Notes: generated by a model from the sequence alone, not told the origin. DNA of 64,000 nucleotides from Selaginella moellendorffii (GCF_000143415.4 NW_003314276.1:817825-881824); one strand, 5' to 3'. Counted from the first letter of the stretch, positions 44,934 to 55,484 are shown. Translations and numbers: made by a program.

Positions 44934-45182
44934 TTCTCACCAGAGCAAGCGATTCCATCGCTCATTGTCAGCGATCCGCGAGCAGCTTATCCATATTTCG
45001 ACACGCATTTTTTAGGGTTTATGCGGCTAGGTTGAAGGCAGCCACGTCATCCAAGTAGCTGACATGGCGGACACCACGTCTGACGTGGCGAAGGGACAAC
45101 GGTCGGATCGTTTACTTGATAGTTCCGTTATACAGAGGTAGAGGCGATCGATTGATTCATTCGTTCTCTCCAGCTCGAAGCT
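44934..45182. promoter_or_regulatory. Bidirectional promoter (RNE / coiled-coil gene)
   Basis: 249 bp between divergent starts. It includes CACGTCATCC and a tandem GACGTGGC/GACATGGC motif resembling ACGT-core (bZIP) elements. Confidence 0.4.
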
Positions 45183-45912
45183 ATGGCGGATTTTCGTGCC
45201 GCAATCCCAGTTCCAGGAGGAAGGATTGAGAGCTTGCAATGGCGCCGACCAGGAATTCCTGCTAATCGACACCACAGGAAGAAATGGAGAACGCTAGCAA
45301 TGGCTCGGGACGATTCTAGCAGGAAGAAGAACGAATTTCCTCTCATTCTCGACGCGAATCTCTCCTCCAGAATGGCAGCGTTCCAATGCGCCCTATCGTC
45401 CACTGCCGAGAACAACGAGACGACACACTGCCGCAGGAATTTCACCTCGAGCATCCAATCTCTGGTCCAACACAGCGATAGCGCGCAGAGGCACTGCGAG
45501 GCCTTCCAGGCATCGCTGGATTCGATCGAAGCTCGCCTCGCGCTGGCTCCCAGCGCCTCTGAGATTTCCAGCCTCCAGGTAAGAATCCATCCCCTGCTCC
45601 ACAAAATATTTCATCGTCTCCCTGTTCTTGCAGACGCGCCTGGAGCGAGCATCGTCCTCCTTGCTCCCCCAATCCGGCATCGAGCAGTTGATCCGAGAGG
45701 CCGAGCTCTTGGAATCGAGGCTCGCAGAGATTCCAAGGGCGGAAGAAATCGAGGCCCTAGACACTAGAATCCCCGAAATGCTGATGAAGAGATCGTGGGA
45801 AAGAGTCGGCGATGGTGCCAGGAGGTTGCGGCGAGCGATGGATAGAGCTGAGATCGCGTGGCTGCGGCATCTAAAGGATACCGCCTCGCAGCTCATCGGG
45901 AATAAATCTTAG
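45183..45912 (+). CDS. Protein of unknown function, predicted coiled coil
   Basis: Two exons, 45183-45578 and 45634-45912, joined by a GT-AG intron in phase 0; 224 residues. The first 50 residues are Arg/Lys-rich (RRPGIPANRHHRKKWR). Residues about 95-200 are helical with heptad Leu/Ile spacing (SLDSIEARLALAP, IREAELLESRLAEIP, EEIEALDTRIPEML). No domain was recognised. The basic, acid-poor start could be an organelle targeting peptide, but this is inference. It is followed 39 bp later by OEP21 on the same strand. Confidence 0.65.
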
Positions 45913-45951
45913 GGTTTATAGCTATTTGTCTGGAGCATTTTTCTAGGGTTC

Positions 45952-46706
45952 ATGGAGACCTCTCTCAGATTTCGAGGCGATGAGAGGCAACTCCGGCTCC
46001 ACGCGAAGGAGAATTTCCTGCTCGACAGCTCCTTTTGCCTCCAGGCGCGCATTTAATCGATCTCTATCGCGCACTTCTTCTCAAAATCTCTCGTTTCTTT
46101 TCTCTCGCAGGTCCACGGCTATCTCAACACGCACAACGGCAGGGCGGGATGCATCGCGCAGCTCAAGAGGAAATTCCTCCCCGAGGCATCGTCTCTCTCC
46201 TCTGCAATCGCTGGATCGATCGAATCGACCCTCTCTCTCTCAAAATTTGTTTTGCAGCTTCTCACGAGCTTGGATGTGGGCGCGCGATACGACACCGATC
46301 ACAAGGAATTTACGTACGATGTGCGCGGCAAGAAGACGCTGCCTCTCACGGACAATGGATTGCTCAGCGTGGATCTCAAGGGAGGATTCAACTTTAATCC
46401 TCGATTGAAACTGGTGAGCGCGCTGGTTCTAGATCATTGTCCCTTCAATCGCCCTTCGATCGTCCAGGGAAAAGCCAGGGGAGCGATAGAGCTCAGCTAC
46501 AAGGTCTTCAACTTCACGGAAGATCAAGATCTCAAGCTCAAAATCGGCTATGATCCTTTCAAACAGGCAAGAACAAACTTTTTTTCGTGTGATCGATCGA
46601 GATTTCTTTTGTTCTTGCGCAGAAGCCATACTTGCAATTGAGGGAGAACAATTGGACATTCAATGCCGACATAAACGGTGCCTGGAACATCATCTACGAC
46701 CTGTAA
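45952..46706 (+). CDS. OEP21: Outer envelope pore protein OEP21, with GC-AG introns
   Basis: Exons 45952-46044, 46111-46185, 46258-46413, 46468-46566, 46623-46706; 168 residues (pea OEP21 is about 177). It starts METSLRFRGDERQLRLHAKE and ends RENNWTFNADINGAWNIIYD-L, both diagnostic. OEP21 is a beta-barrel anion pore in the plastid outer envelope that passes phosph­orylated carbohydrates and is ATP-regulated. Introns 1, 2 and 4 begin with GC (CAG-GCGCGC, GAG-GCATCG, CAG-GCAAGA) and end in AG; intron 3 is GT-AG. Removing each one restores the alignment to the family (LQ-VHGYLN, FLPE-LLTSLD, FKQ-KPYLQ). Intron 2 is 72 nt and open in frame, so it could be retained as 24 extra residues. Confidence 0.93.
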
Positions 46707-46795
46707 TTCTCGAGAGCGAGAGGGAACGAACGATTCTTTCAATCATCTCATTCATCTTAGCAGCGAAGAAGGGAAGGGAAAATTTTTCAGAGGTC

Positions 46796-47026
46796 TTACT
46801 TGCGTTTCTTGCTGGCACTGGCTAGTTCTTCCTCCAATTCTTCTTCTTCCTTCTGCTCTGGATCGGCTACTTCCAGCGCGCAGTGATGCCGGAGCATGTA
46901 ATCGCCCAGTAGCTGCATCGCTTTGCTCTTGAGATCCACCAGCGCCGCCGAGAGCGATGGATTACTCTCGGATTGGATCGATTGGGCCTCCGCCTCGAGC
47001 CGGAAGCTCGCCATAGCCGCCGCCAT
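46796..47026 (-). CDS. Small acidic protein of unknown function
   Basis: 76 residues, single exon. The N-terminus is Ala-rich. The middle is a helix (LSAALVDLKSKAMQLLGDYMLRHH). The tail is acidic and then basic (EEEELEEELASASKKRK), which could be a nuclear signal. Open through a GC-rich stretch between two real genes and head to head with VTI1 (72 bp between starts). I do not recognise the family. Confidence 0.55.
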   Translation of the reverse strand: MAAAMASFRLEAEAQSIQSESNPSLSAALVDLKSKAMQLLGDYMLRHHCALEVADPEQKEEEELEEELASASKKRK

Positions 47027-47098
47027 TCTATCTGTCTTCTTAGCCCTAAAAAAAGGCTTTGATCAATTTTTTAGGGCTCTTCCTGTTGCCCGGCGAGG
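47027..47098. promoter_or_regulatory. Very short bidirectional promoter
   Basis: Only 72 bp between two divergent start codons, with TTAGCCCTAAA and TTTTTTAGGGCT motifs (telo-box-like) in inverted arrangement. Confidence 0.4.
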
Positions 47099-48035
47099 AT
47101 GAGCGAGATCTTCGATGGGTACGAGCGCCAGTACTGCGAGCTGTCCACGAATCTCGCCAGGCGATGCAGCGCCACGGCGATTCTCTCCGGAGGTAGGCCC
47201 AGATCGAGCGATCGATCGTGGTTCTTCTGATTTGAGGGTTTGATCGATGTGCGAGAGAGCAGAGGAGAAGAAGCAGAAGTTGGCTGAGCTGAAATCCGGG
47301 TTGGATGAAGCACAATCTCTGGTAAACGCGATCGATCTTTTGTCGGAAGTCTAAAATTCTCGGAATTTTTTTTTCCTTCTTCTCTAGATCCAGCGCATGG
47401 AATTGGAAGCTCGCAGCCTCGGGAATTCGCAAAAGGCCGTGTTCCTGGCGAAACTGAGGGAGTACAAGTCCGATCTGACCTCGCTCAAGAAGGACGTACA
47501 AAAATGCGCGACGACTGACGCTCTCGCTGCCCGCGAAGAACTCTTGGAAGCCGGCCTGGGCGATTTGTCGGTAACGTTTCTTTGGCCATTTTCCCAGGGA
47601 AGAACTGTCTTTGATCGGCGATCCGCTGCAAATTTTCTTCCAGACTTCCACCGACCAGAGAGGACGACTACTGTACGCGACAGACAAAATGAATCGCTCC
47701 GGAGAGAGGATCAAAGAAAGCAAGAGAACTTTGCTGGAGACCGAAGATCTTGGAGTCTCGATTCTCCAGGACTTACACGACCAGCGCCAGAGACTCCTTC
47801 ACACAAGAGACACGGTAAGTATTCGAGGAAGATCTCCATTTCTTCCCTTCAACTCTTAACGCTTCTCTCTTTGTTCCAGCTTTACGGCGTCGATGACAAC
47901 GTTGGCAAAAGCAGGAAGATCCTCAACTCCATGGCCAGAAGAATAAATCAGAACAAATGGATCATGGGTGGACTCATTAGCTTCCTCATCGCCGCGATTC
48001 TACTCGTCGCCTATTTCAAATGGGTAAGCAAGTGA
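47099..48035 (+). CDS. VTI1: VTI1-type Qb-SNARE
   Basis: Exons 47099-47192, 47263-47321, 47388-47570, 47644-47814, 47880-48035; 220 residues, the usual VTI1 length. The N-terminal Habc domain starts MSEIFDGYERQYCELS. The SNARE motif is about residues 125-190 (MNRSGERIKESKRTLLETED, ILQDLHDQRQRLLHTRDT, GKSRKILNSMARRINQNKW) and the membrane anchor is IMGGLISFLIAAILLVAYF. VTI1 proteins serve TGN, prevacuolar and vacuolar fusion. The last codons contain TGGGTAAGC, a possible donor, so a longer isoform cannot be excluded. Confidence 0.94.
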
Positions 48036-48449
48036 TCGATCCTCCGATCTTATCAGTCTCTCTGGATGGATATAAACTATGCCGTTGTGTGTACATTCTT
48101 TTCCTCCTCCATACATACATTATATAGGTACGTAACAAAGCTTACGTTCATAGATCTCTCGGAAGCTTTTTTCTCACAGCTAAAAACCAAAGAGAAGTTG
48201 CGCCGTGTGGAATCCTGGGTGCGATTTCCAGTGGCCACTCGCAACGTTTACTTTGCGTTTTATTCTTCGCATTTATTCTCTTTTGAGTAGCAGCAAGCAG
48301 TGGGACGGAATCTACTGCGACACAATGCAGCACTTGGCTCGCTTGTGATCGTGAGAGCAGTGGAAGTTTGGCTCCTTGGGAACTGTCAAGCGTTTGGAAG
48401 ATCTGCCAGGAGCAAAGTTTGTGAGCGTTTTGCTCCAGGAAAACTTTCA

Positions 48450-49803
48450 CTACCTTTGTGGAATGAAAGGCCGATCGAAGTAAGGCATGAGTTGAGCACG
48501 AGGGACCATCTCTTTCCGCAGCTGCTTGATCTCTTCTTGTTCCGCAAGCTGTCGACGCATGAATCCAGCAGCTAAGGAAAGGGAATTTTATAAACTGTGC
48601 GAACCTCTTGCAGTCGCTGTTGCTCCTCTCGCTGATGCTCGATGTAAATTATCTTTGCGGCAATCTACACGCAAAACAAAGCTTAGTCGTCGCTCCAAAG
48701 CTTTTTATCAGAGTGATACGTACGTAGTCGTCGAATTGAGCTCGCCGGACGGATCTGAATTCAGTACAGAGCCTGATATCCATCGGAACAGTGTTCTCTT
48801 TCGGAGGAGGCTTGGGAACAACCTGGATCGAAATCTTAGATGCTGAAAGAAAGCAAAAGCCTCGAAGTTCTGGATAAGAAGTACCTCTGGTTCGTCAGTT
48901 GTCCATGGCAGGCCTTGTGCTATAGGAATCCTGAGCTTGCTATCTTCTTCAAATATCTTTTGCAGTTTCTTCCGGAACTCGTACTCCTTTCTCGCGCCTC
49001 GAGCCTGTGTACAAACTGAAAGAGTCCAGGAAAAGGAAAGAAGAAACTTGTAACGCACCTGTGTTCGCAGGCTAAAAGGTTGTATGCACGTTGCCTTGGA
49101 CGACTTTTGGTAAGACTCGGATGATCCACAGTCACTGGCATTTTTCTCAGACTGGATGTCATCTTTCTCGTCCCTGCAATGTCAGGTTTGTTTGCAAGCA
49201 AAGCCATAGAAAAGCTTGAAGGAACAAATACCTGTCCAAAGAGCCACCTTCGCTGTCAGCATTGTCCTCCTCTGCCGATTTCTCTTGAGTTGCTTCGCAG
49301 GAACCAAACTCGAACTCTTCCTCGGTCTGCGACAACGATCGCCGGCTGGGCTGCCACTCGCGACGCTCCTCCATCTTTCGGATGTGAGTGTTTACTTCCG
49401 CGAGCGAGATCATACTCTCAAATGCCTGGACTAAGCTCTGAACCTTGGAGCCACAGATCCTCCTCCCAAGAGCGCGAAACTCAGCCTCAGTTTCTCCCTC
49501 CTGGTGAGAATCCTTGTCGATCGACGAGCCTGAAACCTCTGCATCGCCAGGAATCCCACCGCTGGAATCCTCGGCCGGGGGAGTCGAAGAACACAGGGAC
49601 TCTTGAAATTCCGGTGCTCGAGCCTGGCAGCATGATTCCAGCCTATTGCTCTCTTGAAGAACGGCTGGGATAGGAGAGATCCGAGGTCTAGCAGCGATTG
49701 CCGCGGCATTGGGATCGCAATTCTCCAGCGATTTCTTCTTCTTCGTCATGCCGCATTCTTTCGCTGGGGATCTCGCGGCGCCAGCCATCGCCGATCGCCC
49801 CAA
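48450..49803 (-). CDS. TPX2-family microtubule-associated protein
   Basis: Six exons: 49803-49232, 49173-49059, 49014-48895, 48822-48724, 48664-48605, 48548-48450; about 354 residues from the first ATG (a second ATG lies at 49788). The N-terminal 190 residues are low complexity and Ser/Glu-rich. The C-terminal part has the TPX2/KLEEK module: PFSLRTQARG, EYEFRKKLQKIFEE, IPIAQGLPWTTDEPE, PPPKENTVPMDIRLCTEFR, EEIKQLRKEMVPRAQLMPY, FDRPFIPQR. Plant members bind microtubules in spindle and cortical arrays. The start is uncertain. Confidence 0.85.
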
Positions 49804-49947
49804 GGATCTTATAATACCTGGAATCTCCCAGCGATTAAAGTCGCTCCTCCTCTCGCGCTTCGCCGCCTCCCCAGCTCCCTGCTCTAACCTAATTCTGCGA
49901 AGGAACGTTGTTTAGGCTAACGGCTAGATGCGCCTACGTGGCGCCAC
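49804..49947. promoter_or_regulatory. Bidirectional promoter (TPX2-like / O-fucosyltransferase-like)
   Basis: 144 bp between divergent start codons. It contains CACGTGGC-type G-box sequence close to the plus-strand start (TACGTGGCGCCACGTGGC near 49936-49953). Confidence 0.45.
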
Positions 49948-51498
49948 GTGGCAGGAAACTTAGCATTAGGGTTCTTCGTGGCTATGGTGGGAGACTGGAG
50001 GAAGGGCTACTGGTATGTGATCGTAGGGTTTCTGACGCTCGGGCTGATTCTCTACTTGACGAGCGACATCGAGCATTGGCTACTCCCTAGGGATTCCCAC
50101 GTACAAGATTCCGGGCGTCTTGCGGATCTTCTCCGGCGCCAGGAGCAGGGGCTCTTCGAAATCTGGAATGCGACGCGCGATTCTTCTCAGGCCGATGCCT
50201 TGCGCTCGCAGATCGAGCTCAATCACCAGATCCAGCAGCTGGTATCAGGCGCCAGACATGGATACGATCCGGGAATGGGGGGCTGCCAGGGCCAGAATTT
50301 CTCATCCAGACGCCACGGCAAGCTCTTCCAGTGGCAGCCGAGAGAGGATCGCTTCCTTCTCGTGATTTGCACGTCCGGCCAGATCTCCAATCACCTCATC
50401 TGCCTCGAGAAGCACATGTTCTTCGCGGCGCTGCTCGATCGGACGCTCGTTTTGCCCGACCCCAGCGTCGATTATTCGTACGAGAAGACGCTCGACATCG
50501 CCCACATTCGCAGCTGCCTAGGAGAGAAGACTCTCCTCACATTCCATGAGTTTCTTGCCAAGAACAAGACGGACATCCGGCTCCTGTGCTACATGAGTGG
50601 CTGCTACTTGGACAAAGATCACGAGAAGAAGATCAAAGCTTTGGGACTTTCCTGGAGTTCCAAGACCGATGCCTGGCCTGAAGAAGCTTCTCTCAAAGGT
50701 TATCCATCTCATCCTCGCGCGAGCGAATTCGTGGCGAAGTTCTCTTGCGAGGACGAGGTTCTCGGCATAGGGGACGTGTTCTACTCGGACGTGGAGTCGG
50801 AGCTCGTAGCACAGATTGGTGGTCCATTGCAGCACTCGTGCAAGACGATCATCCGGCCAAACAGGCTCATTCTTCTCACCGCGCAAAGGTTCGTGCAAAC
50901 TTTCCTGGGATCCAACTTCATGGCGCTCCACTTTCGTCGGCATGGCTTCTTAAAGTTCTGGTAAGAAGAGCTTCGCCACCTTTTCTCTTCTTCTTATGAC
51001 CTTTTCTCTCTTTTTTGGCAGCAATGTAAAGAATGAGAGCTGCTTCTTCCCGATTCCTCAAGCTGCCAGCTGCATCTTGAGGAAGATCGAGGAGGCCAAG
51101 CCCCGAGTGATCTACATCTCCACGGACGCGGCGGAGAGCGAGATCACTCTCCTCCAGCAATTGCTCGGCCCTGACGTTCCAATGATCCAGAGGCCACAGC
51201 ACGACTCGAGAGAGAAATGGGACGCGATCCTGCAAAGAAAAGGCCTGCTAGCTGATAACGAGGTGAGCGATCTAAGCAAAACTTCTCCTTTCTGACGCTC
51301 GACTTTGCTTTGGTTGCAAAGGTGGTAGCGATGCTGGACAAAACGATCTGCGCTATGGCCGAATCGTTCATCGGGACGCCGGGCTCCACTTTCACGGATG
51401 ATATCGTGAGATTGCGGAAAGAGTGGGGAAGTAGCAATAGCTGCGATGGTGTTCTATGCCAAGGACAGCATCCAAATTTCATAGCCGACACAGACTAA
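49948..51498 (+). CDS. O-fucosyltransferase-family protein
   Basis: Exons 49948-50960, 51022-51262, 51322-51498; 476 residues. A type II anchor lies near the start (YWYVIVGFLTLGLILYLTS), so the catalytic domain faces the Golgi lumen. The domain starts with DRFLLVICTSGQISNHLICL and EKHMFFAALLDRTLVLPDP, matching the glycine-poor variant of the GDP-fucose O-fucosyltransferase N-terminal motif. FMALHFRRHGFLKFC is the conserved HxRR-type segment. PRVIYISTDAAESE and ESFIGTPGSTFTDDIVRLR complete the fold. The acceptor is unknown. An alternative start is the ATG at 49984 (MVGDWRKGYW), which better fits a short cytosolic tail. Confidence 0.87.
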
Positions 51499-51583
51499 AA
51501 CATAGAAACTCGACGTGTTCATAGCTCCCAATATTCTTCTTCTCGCTAGAATATTCGCTCCACAAACTAAGTTTAGTTCACGG

Positions 51584-51795
51584 GTTATGTAGAGGAGGGG
51601 CGCAATATTTTTCAAGTGATCAACCCTGGGAAGACTGGCCAGCCCAGGGACCTGAGGGATAGTCTTGTAGAGCCGATCCCGGGTTCGAACCCACCCGAAG
51701 AAGAGGGACCCTCAAATAAAACAAACTGATCACTCCCTTTTATTTTCCCATGCATGTTGGAGCACGGAATCGAACTCATCACTCCTTAGTACTTG
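51584..51795 (+). mobile_element. tRNA-related SINE, copy 1
   Basis: About 200 bp nearly identical to 53323-53525. The A-box-like TGGCCAGCCCAGG starts at 51636. The B box GGTTCGAACCC is at 51682-51692, with about 33 bp between them as in a tRNA promoter. The 3' part has CTCCCTTTTATTTTCCC and a second GGAATCGAAC. This copy has an insertion of roughly a dozen bases near 51603. Confidence 0.75.
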
Positions 51796-51869
51796 TAAAT
51801 TTTGAGCATGTGAAAGTTGGCTGGCAAAAATTGTGAAATCCTCAAACCCATCTATAATGCATTCTTGAA

Positions 51870-52860
51870 AGCAGAAGATGAAGGCTCTTGCATCCTCATC
51901 ACTGGTGCTGGATCTGGCATTGGTGTGTCCCTTCTTTTGGCACACACAGCAAAGAGAGAAAAAGCGGAGTGAATAAGCGTCATCGGCTCACTTTCACTTG
52001 ATCGAACTGTCTTTGGCGTGGACCTTGCGAGGCGCGGTGGAAACATCACGATTGTGGATTTGTCGTGTGAGAATGGCTGAGCCTGGTAAGAGAGCCGACG
52101 AATCCGAATCCTCCCTTTGCTATCTTTGTTGAGTGTGATGTCTGCAATCCAGGCGAGAGAGATACTTCAGCATTCCTTTTCCCTGATTGTTATATATTTT
52201 CCTCCTGTAGAGCAATTCGCAAAGGCATTCAAGGAGCACAAGGAAACGTTCTTGAGACTGGATGTGTGAGGGATCGTCGAGCAGGGGGACTTCGTGAGCG
52301 ATGACAAATGGTGTAAGGTCTTGAGGGTGAACCTCATGGCAGCCATCGAATGCACAAGCCAAGCAGTAATTTCCACTGATACCTTTAAAACATTTGAACA
52401 GATCCAAGCTATGAGGTCCCAAGACAGTCCTGGAGGAGCCATCGTGAATCTCGCTTCGGCTTTCTTGTCCCTTTGTATCCGATCTACTCGGCATCCAAGG
52501 GTAAGTACATGCTTTTCTTTCTCTCGACTTCCTTCTAAGTTAAAGATGGACTCGGTTCACAAGGTCGCTTGTGGAACTACAGAGCGAAGGCATATGAGCA
52601 AACGTTCTGTATCCCTGGGTTTGGAGTTCATCCTTTTTTTTTTTCTTTTGCAGGATCATAAGCGAACTTGTTTCAGTACGTTGAAACGCCCATGCAGGGC
52701 TCGACTCGAGCGGTTTTAGGTTGTGATCTGGAAAGAATGGCATGGCGGGTCGATGAGCTCCTCGGCGTAGCCTTCCAGACCTCGCGAGAACATCCAGATC
52801 ACGCTGCTGTAGTGATCCTTGACGGGTTTCAAACTCGCGCAACAAGATGGTTGTGAGGAT
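51870..52860 (+). pseudogene. Short-chain dehydrogenase/reductase pseudogene
   Basis: Pieces of an SDR are readable across frames: the Rossmann start (GSCILITGAGSGIG, near 51882), LARRGGNITIVDLS, then SDDKWCKVLRVNLMAAIECT, GGAIVNLASAF, and, in a shifted frame at 52473-52499, YPIYSASK with the catalytic Tyr and Lys. A late block reads VETPMQ. Stop codons (for example after LRLDV near 52267) and at least two frameshifts break it. SDRs oxidise or reduce alcohol and carbonyl groups with NAD(P). Part of the disorder could be introns, but the stops near the conserved motifs are not removed by plausible splicing. Confidence 0.7.
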
Positions 52861-53322
52861 AACTCATCTCCAAATGATAGAATAACTCTTTCAGAAAGAG
52901 CATAAGCCTGTTGTTGGCTTGACGCCGCCGTGGCGATCACCATGATCCACGTCCCTTGGTACCATTACCTAGACCCGCCTTGGTGCACTCTTAAATCTTT
53001 AATCCAGGTGCGAGAGAGAAGAGAAGATTTTGAAGGACAAGACTGAAGAAAGAGATGTTTGGCACTCCTTGGCGATCATCGCGATCAATCTCTACGTGAG
53101 CTCTCTCCTGAAGTTACCACTTGCACAACTTTTTATTCCCTGGTCTTCGAAACAAAATCTCCGAGGATCCGGATACAAAACCACACCTTCCTCCTGCGAG
53201 TTAAAAGTGATATCCCCTCGAAAGCTCTTGCCAAGCCTGGCTATCACCACGCTCCCCACTCATGGATTTTTGGCGTCCACCTTGGTTGTATCGTTAACCA
53301 GGGTTAAGGCCTAACTGCACTC
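52861..53322. other. Degenerate sequence between SDR remnant and SINE
   Basis: Possibly the eroded C-terminal part of the SDR gene. No motif is readable. Confidence 0.3.
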
Positions 53323-53525
53323 GTTATGTAGAGGAGGGGCACAATTGATCAACCCTGGGAAGACTGGCCAGCCCAGGGACCTGAGGGATAGTCTTGTAGA
53401 GCCGATCCCGGGTTCGAACCCACCCGAAGAAGAGGGACCCTCAAATAAAACAAACTGATCACTCCCTTTTATTTTCCCAAGCATGTTGGGGCACGGATTC
53501 GAACACAGCACTCCTTCGTACTACG
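53323..53525 (+). mobile_element. tRNA-related SINE, copy 2
   Basis: Same family as 51584-51795, starting TTATGTAGAGGAGGGGC. A-box-like sequence from 53365, B box GGTTCGAACC at 53411-53420, then the shared AGAGGGACCCTCAAATAAAA and GCACGGATTCGAAC. The high identity of the two copies suggests recent movement or a segmental duplication. Confidence 0.75.
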
Positions 53526-53865
53526 AACTAAATTTCTCCAAAATGTATCAACTACGCGAACATGTTTGGTGCTCGGAGTAGCGCTTTGAATATTACTTTG
53601 GACCTTCTTTTGAGCTGGAGGACTAGAGTTTCATGAATGAGACACACTAGAAGACGAGTGCCATGAGATCATGAAGGCTGAAATCAACGCAATGCTTCTA
53701 GCGTGAAGCTCTAATTTCGCCGTTGTCTTTGCTTCTTTCAAGAGACTTTTTCATGGTATGATCAATGTCAAATTAACAAAATTGGTTAGTGGTTACATTA
53801 GTGTTTGGGGTGGTGGTGGTGTGTGTGTGTGTGTGTGTGCGTATGGTGAGAAGTAAAACGACTAT
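53526..53865. other. Intergenic, includes a GT microsatellite
   Basis: No gene. A (GGT)n then (GT)n tract occupies about 53811-53839, in the probable 3' UTR of the GDSL gene. Confidence 0.6.
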
Positions 53866-55005
53866 TTAAACAATGACTTTGCATCCCTTCTCCAAGCTCA
53901 CCTTGGGCGTGATGTAGTTTCCGGCCAAGATAAAGTCGGACATAATGTTGTAAAAGTGTTCTGTGTAGTGAATGCCATCGAAGGTGAAGTACTCGCTGGG
54001 ATGCTCGCACACCGTGTAGACTGCATCTGTGTGGTTCAATGGCGCACAGCCGCAAAGACCATCTCCATCACAGTTAAACTTGCCACCGCCGCCGCAGCAC
54101 GACTGGAGCGAGTTCGTGAAGCCAAACTCTTCCATGTTCTCCAAAACGTAGGTGTTGGCAGCAAACCAATCAAAGTAGTAAACAGTGAGACCGGGATACT
54201 CTTGGGTGAGCTCGGCCGCCAAAGCCTGGAGTTGTGAGTTGAAGTAGGAGATAAGCTGGGCAATCTCGACGATACAACCATCCTTATCGTAGTGGTACAT
54301 CCCCTCGGGGAACTGCTGGAAGGACTGAAGATAGTTTGGCGAGCAATCGGCGCGGGGCATGTTGTAGAGCAAGACATGGCGAGCTCCGTGTGAGTACAAG
54401 TTGTGGATTCCATCGGCCAGGCCCCGGATCACGGCCGGAATGGTGACATTGATCACGTAGCCACCTCCCAGCGGCAGCCCGAAGTTGATATCGTCACCTC
54501 CAATCTCGACCATGTAGAGCGCATTCTCGTACCATGGAGAGCTATCCTCGCGGCCGTATTCACCCACGACCTTGGAGCGGTGACGCACGAAATCGTCAAC
54601 CTGGGCAGAGAAGATGTGCGGGCTGGAGAATGGCTGGTTCTCGACCTTGATCACGGTGGCTCCGGCGTATCCAAAGTTGAGGCTGACAAACTCGGTGCCA
54701 TTGAATTCGAGGCTCGGAATGCCCAAGTTCTCGAGGTGGAGCTTCTGGATCAGAAAGTCGGGGATGACGAGCCCATCGCTGTAGCGTCCGGTGGGCCTTC
54801 CGTAGGTGACGCCATAGGGATACATGCCCGAGAGAGTCTTCCCGCCAGCCTCGATGTCGCGGTTGCCACCATCGCTGAGAGAATCTGCGAATGTAAACAC
54901 TGCAGTGGGACAGATTGAGCCCTCCTTGGGCGATCGAATCGCAGCAGACTGAGAAAACAGTGAGACGATGAAAAGAGCAAAGATTGCAAGAACAGTGGAA
55001 GCCAT
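53866..55005 (-). CDS. GDSL-type esterase/lipase, intronless
   Basis: Single exon, 379 residues. Signal peptide 1-22 (VLAIFALFIVSLFSQSAA). Block I is FADSLSDGGN at about residue 38, where the usual Gly before Asp-Ser is Ala but the catalytic Ser remains. NFGYAGATV matches block II (Gly). GGDDINF is block III, with Asp in place of the usual Asn. The catalytic Asp and His are in FDGIHYTE near residue 345. Several NxS/T sites fit secretion. Plant GDSL lipases hydrolyse acyl esters in cutin, suberin or defence. Most plant family members have about five exons, so an intronless copy could be a retrocopy or a lineage form. Confidence 0.9.
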   Translation of the reverse strand: MASTVLAIFALFIVSLFSQSAAIRSPKEGSICPTAVFTFADSLSDGGNRDIEAGGKTLSGMYPYGVTYGRPTGRYSDGLVIPDFLIQKLHLENLGIPSLEFNGTEFVSLNFGYAGATVIKVENQPFSSPHIFSAQVDDFVRHRSKVVGEYGREDSSPWYENALYMVEIGGDDINFGLPLGGGYVINVTIPAVIRGLADGIHNLYSHGARHVLLYNMPRADCSPNYLQSFQQFPEGMYHYDKDGCIVEIAQLISYFNSQLQALAAELTQEYPGLTVYYFDWFAANTYVLENMEEFGFTNSLQSCCGGGGKFNCDGDGLCGCAPLNHTDAVYTVCEHPSEYFTFDGIHYTEHFYNIMSDFILAGNYITPKVSLEKGCKVIV

Positions 55006-55040
55006 CTTTTATGATGCTTTGAAACTGCGATGGAGTTGCT

Positions 55041-55047
55041 TTATATA
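55041..55047 (-). promoter_or_regulatory. TATA box of the GDSL gene
   Basis: Minus strand TATATAA about 40 bp upstream of the start codon. In the inverted copy of this promoter at 55485-55563 the same site reads TATGTAA. Confidence 0.6.
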
Positions 55048-55484
55048 CTAGATCAAGGTGTACTAATCTCTGCTATTGGTATGCTAATTTGAGTTTCTGA
55101 AAGTCGATCAGTATTTCGAGTTACCAAAGCGATCAAAAAATCTTTTTCTTTGTTTTACATAAAGGTGAACTAAATAAAGAGTTCACATCATTTCCACAAT
55201 GTTCTTGGTTTTCTTCTTGCGTTAAAGACGAAAAATCACCAGCATTTGCATCAAATACTTGCATTGATCCTTCTTCCAGGTAGCGATGTGAGCCGCGAGC
55301 AGAGTAGTTCTGGAACTGTCTAAGCGAACACATGATCCCGCCCAATCATGGGGCCACACTACGCCAAATCATCTTCGTATTTCAGCAGCACGGTATTCAT
55401 GAACCGGTCCCCGTCCTAGGCAGCAATTGATGGAGCTGATGGCTGCGATTCTTGTGAATTTTTCCAGGAACCAGATTTTTTGAA

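Noticed and set aside
47521-48035. Alternative long frame across VTI1 introns
   Set aside because: It retains introns and loses the conserved SNARE sequence; the five-exon model fits the family exactly.
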